Positions 52,749-62,099 of a DNA stretch of 64,000 nucleotides are shown piece by piece. The notes under the pieces are model-generated. The model saw only the letters and a program-made list of their open reading frames with translations, did no database searches and was not told the origin of the DNA. Each line of letters opens with the position of its first letter. Positions within the stretch are counted from its first letter, which is position 1. Made by a program: the position numbers and the translations under genes. Origin of the DNA: Pseudooctadecabacter sp. (GTDB lineage Bacteria; Pseudomonadota; Alphaproteobacteria; Rhodobacterales; Rhodobacteraceae); contig NZ_JAHDGE010000007.1 of the NCBI RefSeq assembly GCF_020627745.1, positions 1 through 64,000 of the forward strand, read 5' to 3'.

Positions 52749-55145
52749 ATGAAAGATCAGTATCGCGTTGTCGTTATAGGGGGCGGTGTCGTCGGGGCAT
52801 CGGTGCTGTACCATCTGGCAAAATTCGGATGGACGGATGTTGCACTGGTTGAACGCAACGTTCTGACCGCCGGATCATCCTGGCATGCAGCAGGCGGCAT
52901 TCACGCGCTAAACGCAGACCCGAACATGGCCGCCTTGCAGGCCTACACCATTGATTTGCTGTCAGAGGTTGAGGCCGAGTCCGGCATCGACATTGGCCTG
53001 CACATGACCGGCGGCATCACGGTGGCCTGTGATCCGAACCGGTGGGAGTGGCTGCAGGGGGCATACCGGACCTTCCAGACCATCGGCATCGACGACTGTC
53101 ACCTGATGGGCGTGGACGAGATCAAGGAGAAATGCCCGATCATCTCAACCGACGGGATCATCGGCGGGCTTTGGGCCGATCGTGAAGGCTATGTCGACAC
53201 CACGGGCACCGTGCACGCCTATGCCCGTGCCGCCAAAAAGCGTGGCGCGGATATTATCGAACACAACAAGGTCGAGGAGCTTCATTGGAAGGGCGACCAC
53301 TGGCAGGTTGTCACCGAAAAAGGCACTATTCGCGCCGAACACGTCGTAAACGCCGGCGGTTTGTGGGCCAAACAATGCGGCCGGATGGTCGGCCTTGACC
53401 TGCCGGTCTCACCCCTGTCGCACCATTATTTTCTGACCGAAACGATCCCGGAACTGGAACAGATCGACTTCGAGGTGCCCATGACCGTGGATCTTGAGGG
53501 GTTCACCTACATGCGCCAAGACAAGAAGGGCATCTTGGTCGGGATCTATGAGGTTGATCACCAACACTGGATGATGGACGGCGCGCCGTGGAATTACGGG
53601 ATTGAGCTTCTGCAAGAAGACACCGACCGCATCGAAAATGAGCTGATGATGGCGTTTGACCGCTACCCGGCGCTGAACGACGTGGGCATCAGCGATTGGG
53701 TCAACGGGGCCTTCACCTTTTCCCCCGACGGCAACCCGCTGGTCGGACCTGTGGAAAGCGTGCCCAACTATTGGCTCGCTTGCGGGGTGATGGCGGGGTT
53801 TTTGCAAGGTGGCGGCGTGGGCAAGACGCTGGCCGAATGGATGATTCACGGTGACACAGAGACGGATGCGTGGTCCATGGACATTGCCCGCTACGGCCCG
53901 CAACATTCCAACCGCGAATACATCAAACAGACGACCGGCCAGTTCTATTCCCGCCGGTTCGTCATGACCTATCCGAACGAACAACTGCCCGCTGGACGCC
54001 CCCTGCGCATGGCACCAGCCCATGACGCGATGACTGCTGCCGGATGTCGTTGGGGCCAAAGCTGGGGCCTTGAGACACCGCTTTATTTCGCGCCTGAGGA
54101 TTTCGTCGAAACCCCGTCCCTCAACCGGTCCGACGCGTCCCCTTTTGTTGAGGCTGAATGCAAAGCGGTCCGTGAGGCCGCGGGCCTTCTGGATATCACC
54201 GGTTTCAGCCGGTTTGAGGTCACAGGGGCAGGCGCTGAGGCTTGGTTAGACACTCTTTTCGCGACCAAGCTACCCAAACCCGGCCGGTCCCGTCTGGCGG
54301 TGATGCTGTCACCTGAGGGTAAGTTAAAGGGCGATCTGACGCTCTTCAACTGGGGCGACGGGACATGGTGGATCATGGGCAGCTACTACCTGCGTGAGTG
54401 GCACAAACGCTGGTTCGCGGATCACGAAGGCCCGGACATGATCTTGCGCGATATCTCGGACGATGTGTGTGGCTTTTCCGTCGCCGGGCCGAATGCGAAG
54501 GCGATCATGCAGTCTGTCCAGCCTGATCTTGAGCTCCCCTTCATGGGCTGTGGCACCTTCGATCTGGGGCTTTTGCGCTGCAAGGTGGGCCGCCTGTCCG
54601 TCACAGGCGAACACGGATACGAAATTCACTGCCGCGCCAACGAACACATCGCGCTGCGGCGTATGCTGCTTGAGGCGGGCGCAGGGCATGGCCTGCGCGA
54701 GGTTGGATTTAATGCGCTCCTGTCCCTGCGGATCGAAAAATCCTACGGCATCTGGTCCGCCGAATTCACCCAGGATCGCACGGCGGCTATGACAGGCATG
54801 GACCGCTGGATCGACTGGCAGAAACCGGACTTTATCGGGCGCGACGCAGCGATCAAGGAACGGGACGATGGCCCAGAACAGGTGCTTGTGACCTTGGGTC
54901 TTGATAGCCCTGATGCGGATTGTTCGGGCTATGAACCGGTCTGGTCAAACGGCACGCGGATCGGCTTCACCACCTCCGGCGCTTATGGCTACACCGTCGG
55001 CCAATCCATCGCGATGGCCATGGTCGACCGCGCCTATGCGGAACCGGGCACGGAATTGACGGTGCACGTCGTGGGTATCGAACGGCAGGCCAAGGTCCTT
55101 GCGCCGTCGCCGTACGACCCGGACGGCAAAGCGATGCGGGGATGA
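52749..55145 (+). CDS. dimethylglycine/sarcosine dehydrogenase-like flavoprotein
   Basis: A 798-residue two-domain enzyme. The N-terminal FAD domain (VVVIGGGVVGASVLYHLAKF; AGSSWHAAGGIHALN, likely covalent-His region; FTFSPDGNPLVGPVESV) is fused to a C-terminal GcvT-type tetrahydrofolate domain (AAGLLDITGFSRFEVTGAGA; VGRLSVTGEHGYEIHCRANE; GRDAAIKERDDGP). It should demethylate N-methyl amines oxidatively, passing C1 units to folate. SD GGGAAGGG precedes ATG. It overlaps the mttB-type gene by 4 bases, pointing to a methylamine or betaine pathway. Confidence 0.92.
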   Translation: MKDQYRVVVIGGGVVGASVLYHLAKFGWTDVALVERNVLTAGSSWHAAGGIHALNADPNMAALQAYTIDLLSEVEAESGIDIGLHMTGGITVACDPNRWEWLQGAYRTFQTIGIDDCHLMGVDEIKEKCPIISTDGIIGGLWADREGYVDTTGTVHAYARAAKKRGADIIEHNKVEELHWKGDHWQVVTEKGTIRAEHVVNAGGLWAKQCGRMVGLDLPVSPLSHHYFLTETIPELEQIDFEVPMTVDLEGFTYMRQDKKGILVGIYEVDHQHWMMDGAPWNYGIELLQEDTDRIENELMMAFDRYPALNDVGISDWVNGAFTFSPDGNPLVGPVESVPNYWLACGVMAGFLQGGGVGKTLAEWMIHGDTETDAWSMDIARYGPQHSNREYIKQTTGQFYSRRFVMTYPNEQLPAGRPLRMAPAHDAMTAAGCRWGQSWGLETPLYFAPEDFVETPSLNRSDASPFVEAECKAVREAAGLLDITGFSRFEVTGAGAEAWLDTLFATKLPKPGRSRLAVMLSPEGKLKGDLTLFNWGDGTWWIMGSYYLREWHKRWFADHEGPDMILRDISDDVCGFSVAGPNAKAIMQSVQPDLELPFMGCGTFDLGLLRCKVGRLSVTGEHGYEIHCRANEHIALRRMLLEAGAGHGLREVGFNALLSLRIEKSYGIWSAEFTQDRTAAMTGMDRWIDWQKPDFIGRDAAIKERDDGPEQVLVTLGLDSPDADCSGYEPVWSNGTRIGFTTSGAYGYTVGQSIAMAMVDRAYAEPGTELTVHVVGIERQAKVLAPSPYDPDGKAMRG

Positions 55146-56659
55146 CCCGCCGTCAGGGACGCAAAGCACGCGGCGCGGCTGAGGTCGCGCGCAAGGTCGA
55201 TTACAAGACCCTGCGCAACCCGTTCCCGCCCCTTGCGGTCTTCCCTGATGATCGGATCGACGCCATTCATGCAGCGGCTTTGGATGTCCTGAACCGGCTG
55301 GGCATCAAGGTCCTGCTGCCCGAAGCGCGGCGGTTGTATGAGGCCGCAGGCGCAAAGGTGCAGGGCGAGATGGTCTATCTGCCGCCGACCCTTGTGGAGG
55401 ACACCCTGGCCCTCGCACCCAAGTCGATCCTTCTCAAAGGCGGCACACCGGACAGGGACGTCACCCTCGAACTGGGCAGCCTCATCTTTCAACCGGGTGC
55501 AGGCGCGCCCCATGCCACGGATCTGGAACGGGGACGCCGCGCAGGCAGCCTTAACGACTACCTCGAACTTACAAAACTGACCCATCATTTCGACGCGCTG
55601 CACATGCTGCCGCCGCTGGTGGAACCGCAGGACGTGCCCGTGCACTTGCGCCACTACGCCATGATGCGCGGGCAGCTGACCCTGTCGGACAAAATCCCTT
55701 TCGTCTTCTCCCGTGGGACCCCTCAGGTGCGCGAAAGCTTTGAGATGCTGAAGGCGTTTCGCGGTGTAACAGACACTGAATTTGCCCAGAACGCCTATTG
55801 CTACACGATCATCAACACCAACTCTCCGCGCCAGTTGGACATTCCCATGGCGCAGGGCATCATCGACTTTGCCCGCGCGGGGCAGGTGTCGATCATCACG
55901 CCCTTTACGCTGATGGGGGCCATGGCCCCCGTAACAGTCGCCGGTGCCCTGACCCTCAGCCATGCGGAGGCTATGGCGGCGATCACCTTGGGCCAAATCG
56001 CCAAGCCGGGCGCGCCAATGACCTACGGCACCTTCACCAGCAATGTGGACATGAAGACCGGTGCACCTGCCTTCGGAACACCCGAACAGGTCAAGGCCTC
56101 ACTTGGGGCCGGACAGCTTGCGCGAAAGTTGGGATTGCCGTGGCGCTGTGCGGCTGGGTCGGCGGCCAACATCAATGACGCGCAAGCGGCCCATGAAACC
56201 GAAATCTCCGGCTGGGGGGCGTTTCTGGCAGGGGCTACGGTGATCATCCATTCCGCCGGATGGTTGGAAGGCGGGCTGACTGTGTCCTACGAAAAGCTCA
56301 TCACCGATATGGATATGGTCCAGACCTTTGCCGAACTGTGCGCCGCGACGGACGCAGACGATGATGCCATCGCCCTGACTGCGCTGGCAGAGGTCGAACC
56401 GGGCGGGCATTTCTTTGGCGCGGCCCACACGATGGACCGCTATCAAACCGCATTTTATGACCCCGTCGGCATGGATTGGTCCAACATCGGCACATGGACA
56501 GAACGCGGCGCGCAGGATGCCAACACCCGTGCCACGCGGATCTGGAAAGACATCCTGCGTGACTTTACGCCGCCCTTTGTCCACCCCGACAGGGTCAAAG
56601 ACCTCGACGCTTATATCGCCGCGAAAACAGCGCTTGGCGGCGCACCCCCGGAAAGCTGA
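55142..56659 (+). CDS. MttB-family methyltransferase without pyrrolysine
   Basis: A 505-residue member of the trimethylamine methyltransferase family. Segments: ALDVLNRLGIKVLLPEARRL, GAGAPHATDLERGRR, ITPFTLMGAMAPVTVAGALT, PMTYGTFTSNVDMKTGAPAF. The frame has no internal TAG and stops at TGA, so no pyrrolysine is used. Non-Pyl relatives demethylate quaternary amines such as glycine betaine onto a corrinoid protein. No corrinoid partner or reactivase is nearby. Coupled to the upstream flavoprotein gene. Substrate unknown. Confidence 0.9.
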   Translation: MTRRQGRKARGAAEVARKVDYKTLRNPFPPLAVFPDDRIDAIHAAALDVLNRLGIKVLLPEARRLYEAAGAKVQGEMVYLPPTLVEDTLALAPKSILLKGGTPDRDVTLELGSLIFQPGAGAPHATDLERGRRAGSLNDYLELTKLTHHFDALHMLPPLVEPQDVPVHLRHYAMMRGQLTLSDKIPFVFSRGTPQVRESFEMLKAFRGVTDTEFAQNAYCYTIINTNSPRQLDIPMAQGIIDFARAGQVSIITPFTLMGAMAPVTVAGALTLSHAEAMAAITLGQIAKPGAPMTYGTFTSNVDMKTGAPAFGTPEQVKASLGAGQLARKLGLPWRCAAGSAANINDAQAAHETEISGWGAFLAGATVIIHSAGWLEGGLTVSYEKLITDMDMVQTFAELCAATDADDDAIALTALAEVEPGGHFFGAAHTMDRYQTAFYDPVGMDWSNIGTWTERGAQDANTRATRIWKDILRDFTPPFVHPDRVKDLDAYIAAKTALGGAPPES

Positions 56660-56690
56660 TCGCGGATCGGTGAAGCCTCTGTAACGACGC

Positions 56691-56709
56691 TGGAATTTCG
56701 GAAATTCCA
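56691..56709. promoter_or_regulatory. inverted repeat between mttB-type gene and msrB
   Basis: TGGAATTT-CGG-AAATTCCA, perfect 8-base arms in an 88-base gap. It may end mttB transcription or act as an operator for msrB-msrA. There is no T tract. Confidence 0.4.
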
Positions 56710-56747
56710 CCCCATATCCTGTCGTGACCCAAAGGAAGGACATCGCC

Positions 56748-57194
56748 ATGGCCAAATACGAAAAAAACCCCGACGTCGTCGCGACCCTGACACCGGAACA
56801 GTTCCATGTGACACAGGAAAGCGGCACGGAACGGCCCTGGACAGGGCCCTATCTGGACAACAAAGACCCTGGAATTTACGTGGATATCGTTTCGGGTGAG
56901 CCGCTTTTCGCGTCCTCGGACAAATACGAATCCGGTTGCGGATGGCCCAGTTTCACCAAGCCGATTGAACCGGCCAACATGAACGAACTGACAGACACGA
57001 CCCTTGGCATGATCCGGACCGAGGTCCGGTCCACCCACGGGGACAGCCATCTGGGCCACGTCTTTCCAGACGGCCCGCAAGATCGTGGCGGGCTGCGGTA
57101 TTGCATCAATGGCGCGTCCTTGCGGTTTGTGCATCGCGACGACATGGAGGCCGAGGGCTACGGCGATTACATCAACCAAGTGGAGGATATCTAA
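56748..57194 (+). CDS. msrB: peptide-methionine (R)-S-oxide reductase
   Basis: A 148-residue MsrB that repairs methionine-R-sulfoxide. The catalytic Cys119 lies in [12 protein letters not shown]; Cys64 in [12 protein letters not shown] may be the resolving residue. [14 protein letters not shown] is the family core. The two zinc-binding CxxC pairs found in many MsrB are missing, so this is the zinc-free type. ATG 56748 has AAGGAAGG ahead. msrA follows directly with no gap. Confidence 0.95.
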   Translation: MAKYEKNPDVVATLTPEQFHVTQESGTERPWTGPYLDNKDPGIYVDIVSGEPLFASSDKYESGCGWPSFTKPIEPANMNELTDTTLGMIRTEVRSTHGDSHLGHVFPDGPQDRGGLRYCINGASLRFVHRDDMEAEGYGDYINQVEDI

Positions 57195-57701
57195 ATGACC
57201 GAACGTGCAGTGCTAGCTGGTGGATGTTTCTGGGGCATGCAGGATCTGATCCGCAAAATGCCCGGCGTTGTGTCGACCCGCGTGGGGTACACAGGGGGCG
57301 ACGTTCCCAATGCGACCTATCGCAATCACGGAACCCATGCCGAAGGGATTGAGGTTATCTTTGACCCCGACGTCATGTCCTACCGTCGCCTGCTTGAGTT
57401 TTTCTTTCAAATCCACGATCCGACTACCCCCAACCGTCAGGGCAATGACCGTGGCATGTCGTACCGGTCCGCCATCTATTACGAAAACGAAGACCAGAAG
57501 GCTGTCGCGGAAGATACAATAAAGGACGTCGATGCCTCTGGCCTCTGGCCCGGCAAAGTCGTGACAGAACTGGACCCCGTTGGTGACTTCTGGGAGGCCG
57601 AGCCGGAACATCAGGACTATCTGGAACGCATTCCAAATGGATATACCTGCCACTTTGTCCGGCCGGATTGGGTTTTGCCCCGTCGGGATGCCGCTGAATA
57701 G
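57195..57701 (+). CDS. msrA: peptide-methionine (S)-S-oxide reductase
   Basis: A 168-residue MsrA with catalytic Cys11 in [10 protein letters not shown] and the conserved [25 protein letters not shown] and [17 protein letters not shown]. It reduces the S epimer of methionine sulfoxide, complementing msrB, which ends at the base before. The stop is 1 base from that of convergent hyuA-type gene. Confidence 0.96.
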   Translation: MTERAVLAGGCFWGMQDLIRKMPGVVSTRVGYTGGDVPNATYRNHGTHAEGIEVIFDPDVMSYRRLLEFFFQIHDPTTPNRQGNDRGMSYRSAIYYENEDQKAVAEDTIKDVDASGLWPGKVVTELDPVGDFWEAEPEHQDYLERIPNGYTCHFVRPDWVLPRRDAAE

Positions 57702-57702
57702 A

Positions 57703-59694
57703 TCACCCCGTGATGCGCGGGCGACCCCGTGCCGTTATCCGCATCGTCGCCTCGATAAACATTACCTGAGCCTCGATCTGCGCTTCCCTCAGATCGAGGC
57801 TTTCGTTTAGGCGCATATCCTCAACCCCGGCGGCCTGCGCCTTTGATCGGGCTTGGTCCGTCAGGCGGGCGCGCAACGCGTCGAATGCCTCGGCTTTGTC
57901 GGCAAATTGTTGCGGACCGTCGGTCAGGTGCACCCGAAAGGCCCCCTCCCCGCCGCTGGTGACAGTGCCTTCCGCGTGAACAACCACCTGTCCGACCACC
58001 GCGCCGATGGCATTGGCAACGCCCCCCTCTTCTGGCAGGGCGGTTTTACAGCCAAGACGTTTTCCCACCGCGCCATAGTAACTGCGTGCGGAGGCACCCA
58101 ACCCGATCACCGGCAGGGCCAGCCCCGCGCTGATCCGCACAACATCGCTGTGGCTATTAACGCCGGCCCTCATCAGGGAGTGACGTGCCAAACCAGCGGG
58201 ATCGTCCCATCCTTCTTCAGCAAACGCAGCCTCCAACAAGGCGTCCGATGTCTGCAGCGTCAGACGGTCAATGACGCGGCGGGCAAGGGTTTCGGCATCC
58301 GGCGCAAGCCTGTCACCGCTCCCAATGCGACGTTTGGCCATCAGCGCAAGGGCCTTGCGCGCGGCATCTGCATCCCAGTCGCCCAACCGGCCCAGAACAT
58401 GGCTTGCGTCGGACGGTGTGATCCCTGACATCAGGACAAGCCCGCGTTGAACCAGTCTGGCGAGCGCGGGAATTTCGACGCGGGATTGAACCGCATCCGC
58501 CCAGCGCAAGGGGCCAGCCGACAACCGGTCAATAACTGCCGCTTCGCGCGGGTCAACGTCTGATGGCACGGCATCCCATTGGCCAATGACAAACCGCGTG
58601 GCCTCTTCAGGGGGCGTTTCCAACGCGGCTGCCCTGTCCAGCGCACCGTGTACCAGATCGCCGTGGTCCCGCGCCAGAAGGGACACCGGCATCACCCGTT
58701 TCGGGCCAAGGACCAGACCACCGTCCAGACCGTCCAACACACGAACCTCGCTGTCACCGCCCAACCCGAAGGTCCGCATTGCCACGGCCTCGACCATCGT
58801 CCGGTACGGGCCAACCTTGGCACCTTGGGGGTCGATCTTGGGCAATCCTCCGCGCAGCAGGCAGATGTCGGTGGTGGTTCCCCCGATGTCACTGACCAGA
58901 GCGTCTTGTTCACCGGTCAGCCATTGCGCCCCTGCAATGCTGGCCGCCGGACCGCTGAGGATTGTTTCGATTGGCCTCTCTCGCGCCAGATCGGCAGAAA
59001 TCAGCGCCCCGTCCCCCCGCACGACCATCAGCCGCGCGGCTATCCCGCGTGCTGTCAGATGGGCCTCTGTCGCGGTAATCAACCGGTCGATCAAACCGAT
59101 AAGTCGCGCATTCAGCACCGCCGTCAGCGCCCGTTTGGGGCCGCCAAGCGCCTGGCTAAGTTCATGGGAGCACGTCACCGGAACGCCCAGCCGCGCGCGG
59201 ACAATGCCGCGCGCGCGCGCCTCATGGTCGGGATTTCGCGTGGCAAAGCGGCTGGCAATGGCAACGCCCGAAACACCGGCCAGCGCATCCAGCCCGTTTT
59301 CCAGCGCGGCAGTGTCCAGCGGCGCAACCTCGGCCCCCGAATGGCCGTGACCGCCCGCAATGAAAAGAACAGGGTCATCGCCCAAAGCATCCTTCAGATC
59401 GGCGCGGGATAGTTCACTTTCCTCAAACCCGATAAAGACAAGCGCCACGCGACCGCCCTGCCCTTCCACAAGGGCATTGGTGGCAAGGGTCGTTGACAAA
59501 GACACCAGGGACACCGCATCGGGTGTCAGCCCGCTTTGCGCCAGAACGGCATCCACCGCAGCGCCGATCCCGCCTGACAGGTCGGGGCGGGTCGTCAGGG
59601 ATTTGGCACGGGCCACAACCGCGTCGGCCTCATCATCCAGAAGAACGGCATCCGTGTATGTCCCGCCCGTGTCGATCCCAAGAAGAATTGCCAT
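57703..59694 (-). CDS. hydantoinase/oxoprolinase A-family protein
   Basis: A 663-residue ATPase-fold protein of the HyuA/5-oxoprolinase group. N-terminal MAILLGIDTGGTYTDAVLLD and the second phosphate motif DALVSDIGGTTTDICLLRGG are clear. The C-terminus is helical. Such proteins cleave N-methylhydantoin or oxoproline rings with ATP, usually with a HyuB partner, which is not adjacent. ATG 59694 is used; a GTG two codons earlier is possible. Substrate unknown. Confidence 0.88.
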   Translation of the reverse strand: MAILLGIDTGGTYTDAVLLDDEADAVVARAKSLTTRPDLSGGIGAAVDAVLAQSGLTPDAVSLVSLSTTLATNALVEGQGGRVALVFIGFEESELSRADLKDALGDDPVLFIAGGHGHSGAEVAPLDTAALENGLDALAGVSGVAIASRFATRNPDHEARARGIVRARLGVPVTCSHELSQALGGPKRALTAVLNARLIGLIDRLITATEAHLTARGIAARLMVVRGDGALISADLARERPIETILSGPAASIAGAQWLTGEQDALVSDIGGTTTDICLLRGGLPKIDPQGAKVGPYRTMVEAVAMRTFGLGGDSEVRVLDGLDGGLVLGPKRVMPVSLLARDHGDLVHGALDRAAALETPPEEATRFVIGQWDAVPSDVDPREAAVIDRLSAGPLRWADAVQSRVEIPALARLVQRGLVLMSGITPSDASHVLGRLGDWDADAARKALALMAKRRIGSGDRLAPDAETLARRVIDRLTLQTSDALLEAAFAEEGWDDPAGLARHSLMRAGVNSHSDVVRISAGLALPVIGLGASARSYYGAVGKRLGCKTALPEEGGVANAIGAVVGQVVVHAEGTVTSGGEGAFRVHLTDGPQQFADKAEAFDALRARLTDQARSKAQAAGVEDMRLNESLDLREAQIEAQVMFIEATMRITARGRPRITG

Positions 59695-59773
59695 GTCCAC
59701 CCCGCCGTGTTGCGCCTGACGCTATGGCAGACGGCACCCGCGTCTTGCCCGCAAACGACATGATGCCGTCGGC

Positions 59774-60421
59774 TTAGGTCTTTGTCAGACTTTCCAGCGT
59801 GATCAAAGTGCCACCAGCCGCCGCCGCATCTTCTGCATCGTGGGTGACCATCAGAACCGGTAGGGCGCGATCGCGTGCGGTTCGAAAAACCAGATCGCGG
59901 ACCTGCGCCCGCAATTCGGCATCAAGCCTTGAAAACGCTTCGTCCAGCAGCAAGGCGCGGGGTTTGGACAGCAACATGCGCACCAGCGCCACCCTTGCCT
60001 TCTGACCGCCGGACAAGGTGGCGGGATCACGGTCGGCATAGCCGGCCAGTTCGACATCGTCCAACGCCGCCTCAATCGTGGCCCGACGCTCAGCACGGCT
60101 GCCGCCTGCGGGCATTCCGAAGGCCAGATTGGCACCGACAGACATATGCGGAAACAGCAGGTCGTCCTGAAACAGAATGCCGATCTGACGGCGGTGCGGC
60201 GGGACATGGGTGATGTCCTGTCCATCCAGCTCAACAGTGCCCATCCCCTTGAAGGCGGGCGCAAGGGTGCCTGTGATGAACGCCAGAAGGGTCGATTTTC
60301 CGACGCCGGACGGCCCCATCACTGTCAGGACCTCACCCGGTGCGATGACATGGTCGACTTCGATCAACGGGGATCCTGCGCGCAAGATACAGACATTCCT
60401 CAGTGTAAGGCCGTTAGTCAT
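59774..60421 (-). CDS. ynjD: ABC transporter ATP-binding protein, YnjD type
   Basis: A 215-residue ABC ATPase. Walker A VMGPSGVGKSTLLAFITG, Q loop QIGILFQDDLLFPHM, signature LSGGQKARVALVRMLLSKPR, Walker B ALLLDEAFSRLD and H-loop VTHDAEDAAA. It is encoded last in the ynjB-ynjC-ynjD run and overlaps ynjC by 8 bases. Substrate of this transporter family is not known to me; thiamine-transport ATPase ThiQ is a distant relative. Confidence 0.88.
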   Translation of the reverse strand: MTNGLTLRNVCILRAGSPLIEVDHVIAPGEVLTVMGPSGVGKSTLLAFITGTLAPAFKGMGTVELDGQDITHVPPHRRQIGILFQDDLLFPHMSVGANLAFGMPAGGSRAERRATIEAALDDVELAGYADRDPATLSGGQKARVALVRMLLSKPRALLLDEAFSRLDAELRAQVRDLVFRTARDRALPVLMVTHDAEDAAAAGGTLITLESLTKT

Positions 60422-62090
60422 GCAAACCCCTCCGGTTGCGCCAAAGAATGGTCGGGACGATCAGGGCCACGGTAAAGGGTACCAAAGCGGCCAGTGTCTG
60501 CAAAAGGCCGTACACGCCAATAGCGCGGCGGTCGCCCCCCGATGAAAGGGCCACGGCCTCGGTTGTCAGCGTCGACACCCGTCCGCCCCCGATCAGCAAT
60601 GTCGCCAGATATTGCCCCACAGACACCGCCACACCCACGGCTAATGCTGTCAGAACCGGACGCGTCAACATCGGCAGGCGCACGGCCCAGAAGACGCGCC
60701 ACGGGCTGGCACCCAGTGCCTGGGCAACCGTTGCGTTGCGGGCGTCCCATGACCGCCACGGATCGCCCAGCGACAAAAACACATATGGCAGAACGAAAAC
60801 CAGATGGGCGAAGACAACCGGCATCTGGCCCATATCGGCCCCGATGCTAAGCAACATGGTCTGCAGCCCCGGCAGGAACGCTGTCTGTGGCACCAGCAGC
60901 GGCAGATAAAGCAGCAACAACCCCCTTTGGCCGAATTGCCGCCCGCCGCGATGTTCGGCCTCAAGACACCCCAGTACAAGAACCAGCGCGAGGCCAACCG
61001 CCGCCCCTGCGATCACAAATGTCTCGCCCATCGTCGCAATGGCGGAGGGGCCGTGTCTGTCCCATGATCGCAGTGTAAAGCCATCCGGCAGGACGTTCGG
61101 AAAGGTCCATCGGGCGGCAAATGACCAGACCAGCAGACTGGCGAGGCCCAGCAGGATCGACAGGGCCGAGAGCGCCCCGAACCAAAGGCCCAGAACACGT
61201 CCCGGCGTGTCCGTTTGCCCGCGGCGGCCAGATGCAATCCAGCGGCGGCCAAGGGCGGCGACGACGCGTTCACCCAGCCACCACGCCACCAGAACGCCAA
61301 CGACCAACGCGAATTGCAAAAGCGCCGCTGCGGCACCTGTCAGGCGCATGGCAAGGTCAGGGTCGCTCATCCATTTGACGATCTGCACCGACAGGGTGGG
61401 GGGCGTGCTGGGGCCAAGGATCACGGCAACGTCCACGACGCTCATGGAATACCCGATGACCACATAGACCGGCAGCCGGATCTGGGCGTAGACCCGTGGA
61501 AAGACGGTTTTCAGCCAACCGGTCACCCGCCCGTAGCCCAGCGCCTGCGCGACAAGCAATGACCGACGCGGTTGCGCCTGTCCCATGGCGGCGATCATCA
61601 TCAAGAGCAGAAACGGAACCTCTTTGACGACCAGCCCCGCGACCATGGCCAGACCCAGCGGGTCCTGCACGATCAACACATCTGGCGGGCGGTCCCATCC
61701 GGTCAACCAAGGTGAGGTCATGCGCGCCAGCCACCCCGACGGCACAATCAGAAACGCCAGACCAAAGGCTGCCGCCGCATGTGGTACGGACAGCAGCGGC
61801 GACAGCAACCTCTCCAACACCCGGAACGACCGCGTGCCAGACCAACCGGCGACAATGAACGAAACGATCAGAAGCGACAGTCCGGTCGCAAGGACGCCCG
61901 TCGTCACCGACAGGCGCACCGCCGCCCCCAGCCCCCCCCAATCAAAGAGGCTCCGGAACGGGTCAAGCGTCGGGCCCGTCAAACCGGCGGCAGGCAAATG
62001 CCCGAACGCCGGTAGAACCGTCCCATAAAGGCCCGCGATCACGGGCCCCAGCATTGCAAGCAATGTCAGTGCAGGCAGAAAGCGCAGCAC
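60414..62090 (-). CDS. ynjC: ABC transporter permease, YnjC type (fused double permease)
   Basis: A 558-residue membrane protein with about 12 helices and two binding-protein-dependent permease modules. EAA-like loops: QALGYGRVTGWLKTVFPRVY in the first half and QALGASPWRVFWAVRLPMLT in the second. One gene thus supplies both membrane halves. It follows the binding-protein gene by 9 bases and overlaps the ATPase gene. Confidence 0.92.
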   Translation of the reverse strand: MLRFLPALTLLAMLGPVIAGLYGTVLPAFGHLPAAGLTGPTLDPFRSLFDWGGLGAAVRLSVTTGVLATGLSLLIVSFIVAGWSGTRSFRVLERLLSPLLSVPHAAAAFGLAFLIVPSGWLARMTSPWLTGWDRPPDVLIVQDPLGLAMVAGLVVKEVPFLLLMMIAAMGQAQPRRSLLVAQALGYGRVTGWLKTVFPRVYAQIRLPVYVVIGYSMSVVDVAVILGPSTPPTLSVQIVKWMSDPDLAMRLTGAAAALLQFALVVGVLVAWWLGERVVAALGRRWIASGRRGQTDTPGRVLGLWFGALSALSILLGLASLLVWSFAARWTFPNVLPDGFTLRSWDRHGPSAIATMGETFVIAGAAVGLALVLVLGCLEAEHRGGRQFGQRGLLLLYLPLLVPQTAFLPGLQTMLLSIGADMGQMPVVFAHLVFVLPYVFLSLGDPWRSWDARNATVAQALGASPWRVFWAVRLPMLTRPVLTALAVGVAVSVGQYLATLLIGGGRVSTLTTEAVALSSGGDRRAIGVYGLLQTLAALVPFTVALIVPTILWRNRRGLHD

Positions 62091-62099
62091 GCAGGAACG

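Noticed and set aside
55142..56659. Pyrrolysine-dependent trimethylamine methyltransferase
   Set aside because: There is no in-frame TAG; the gene ends at TGA and is uninterrupted.
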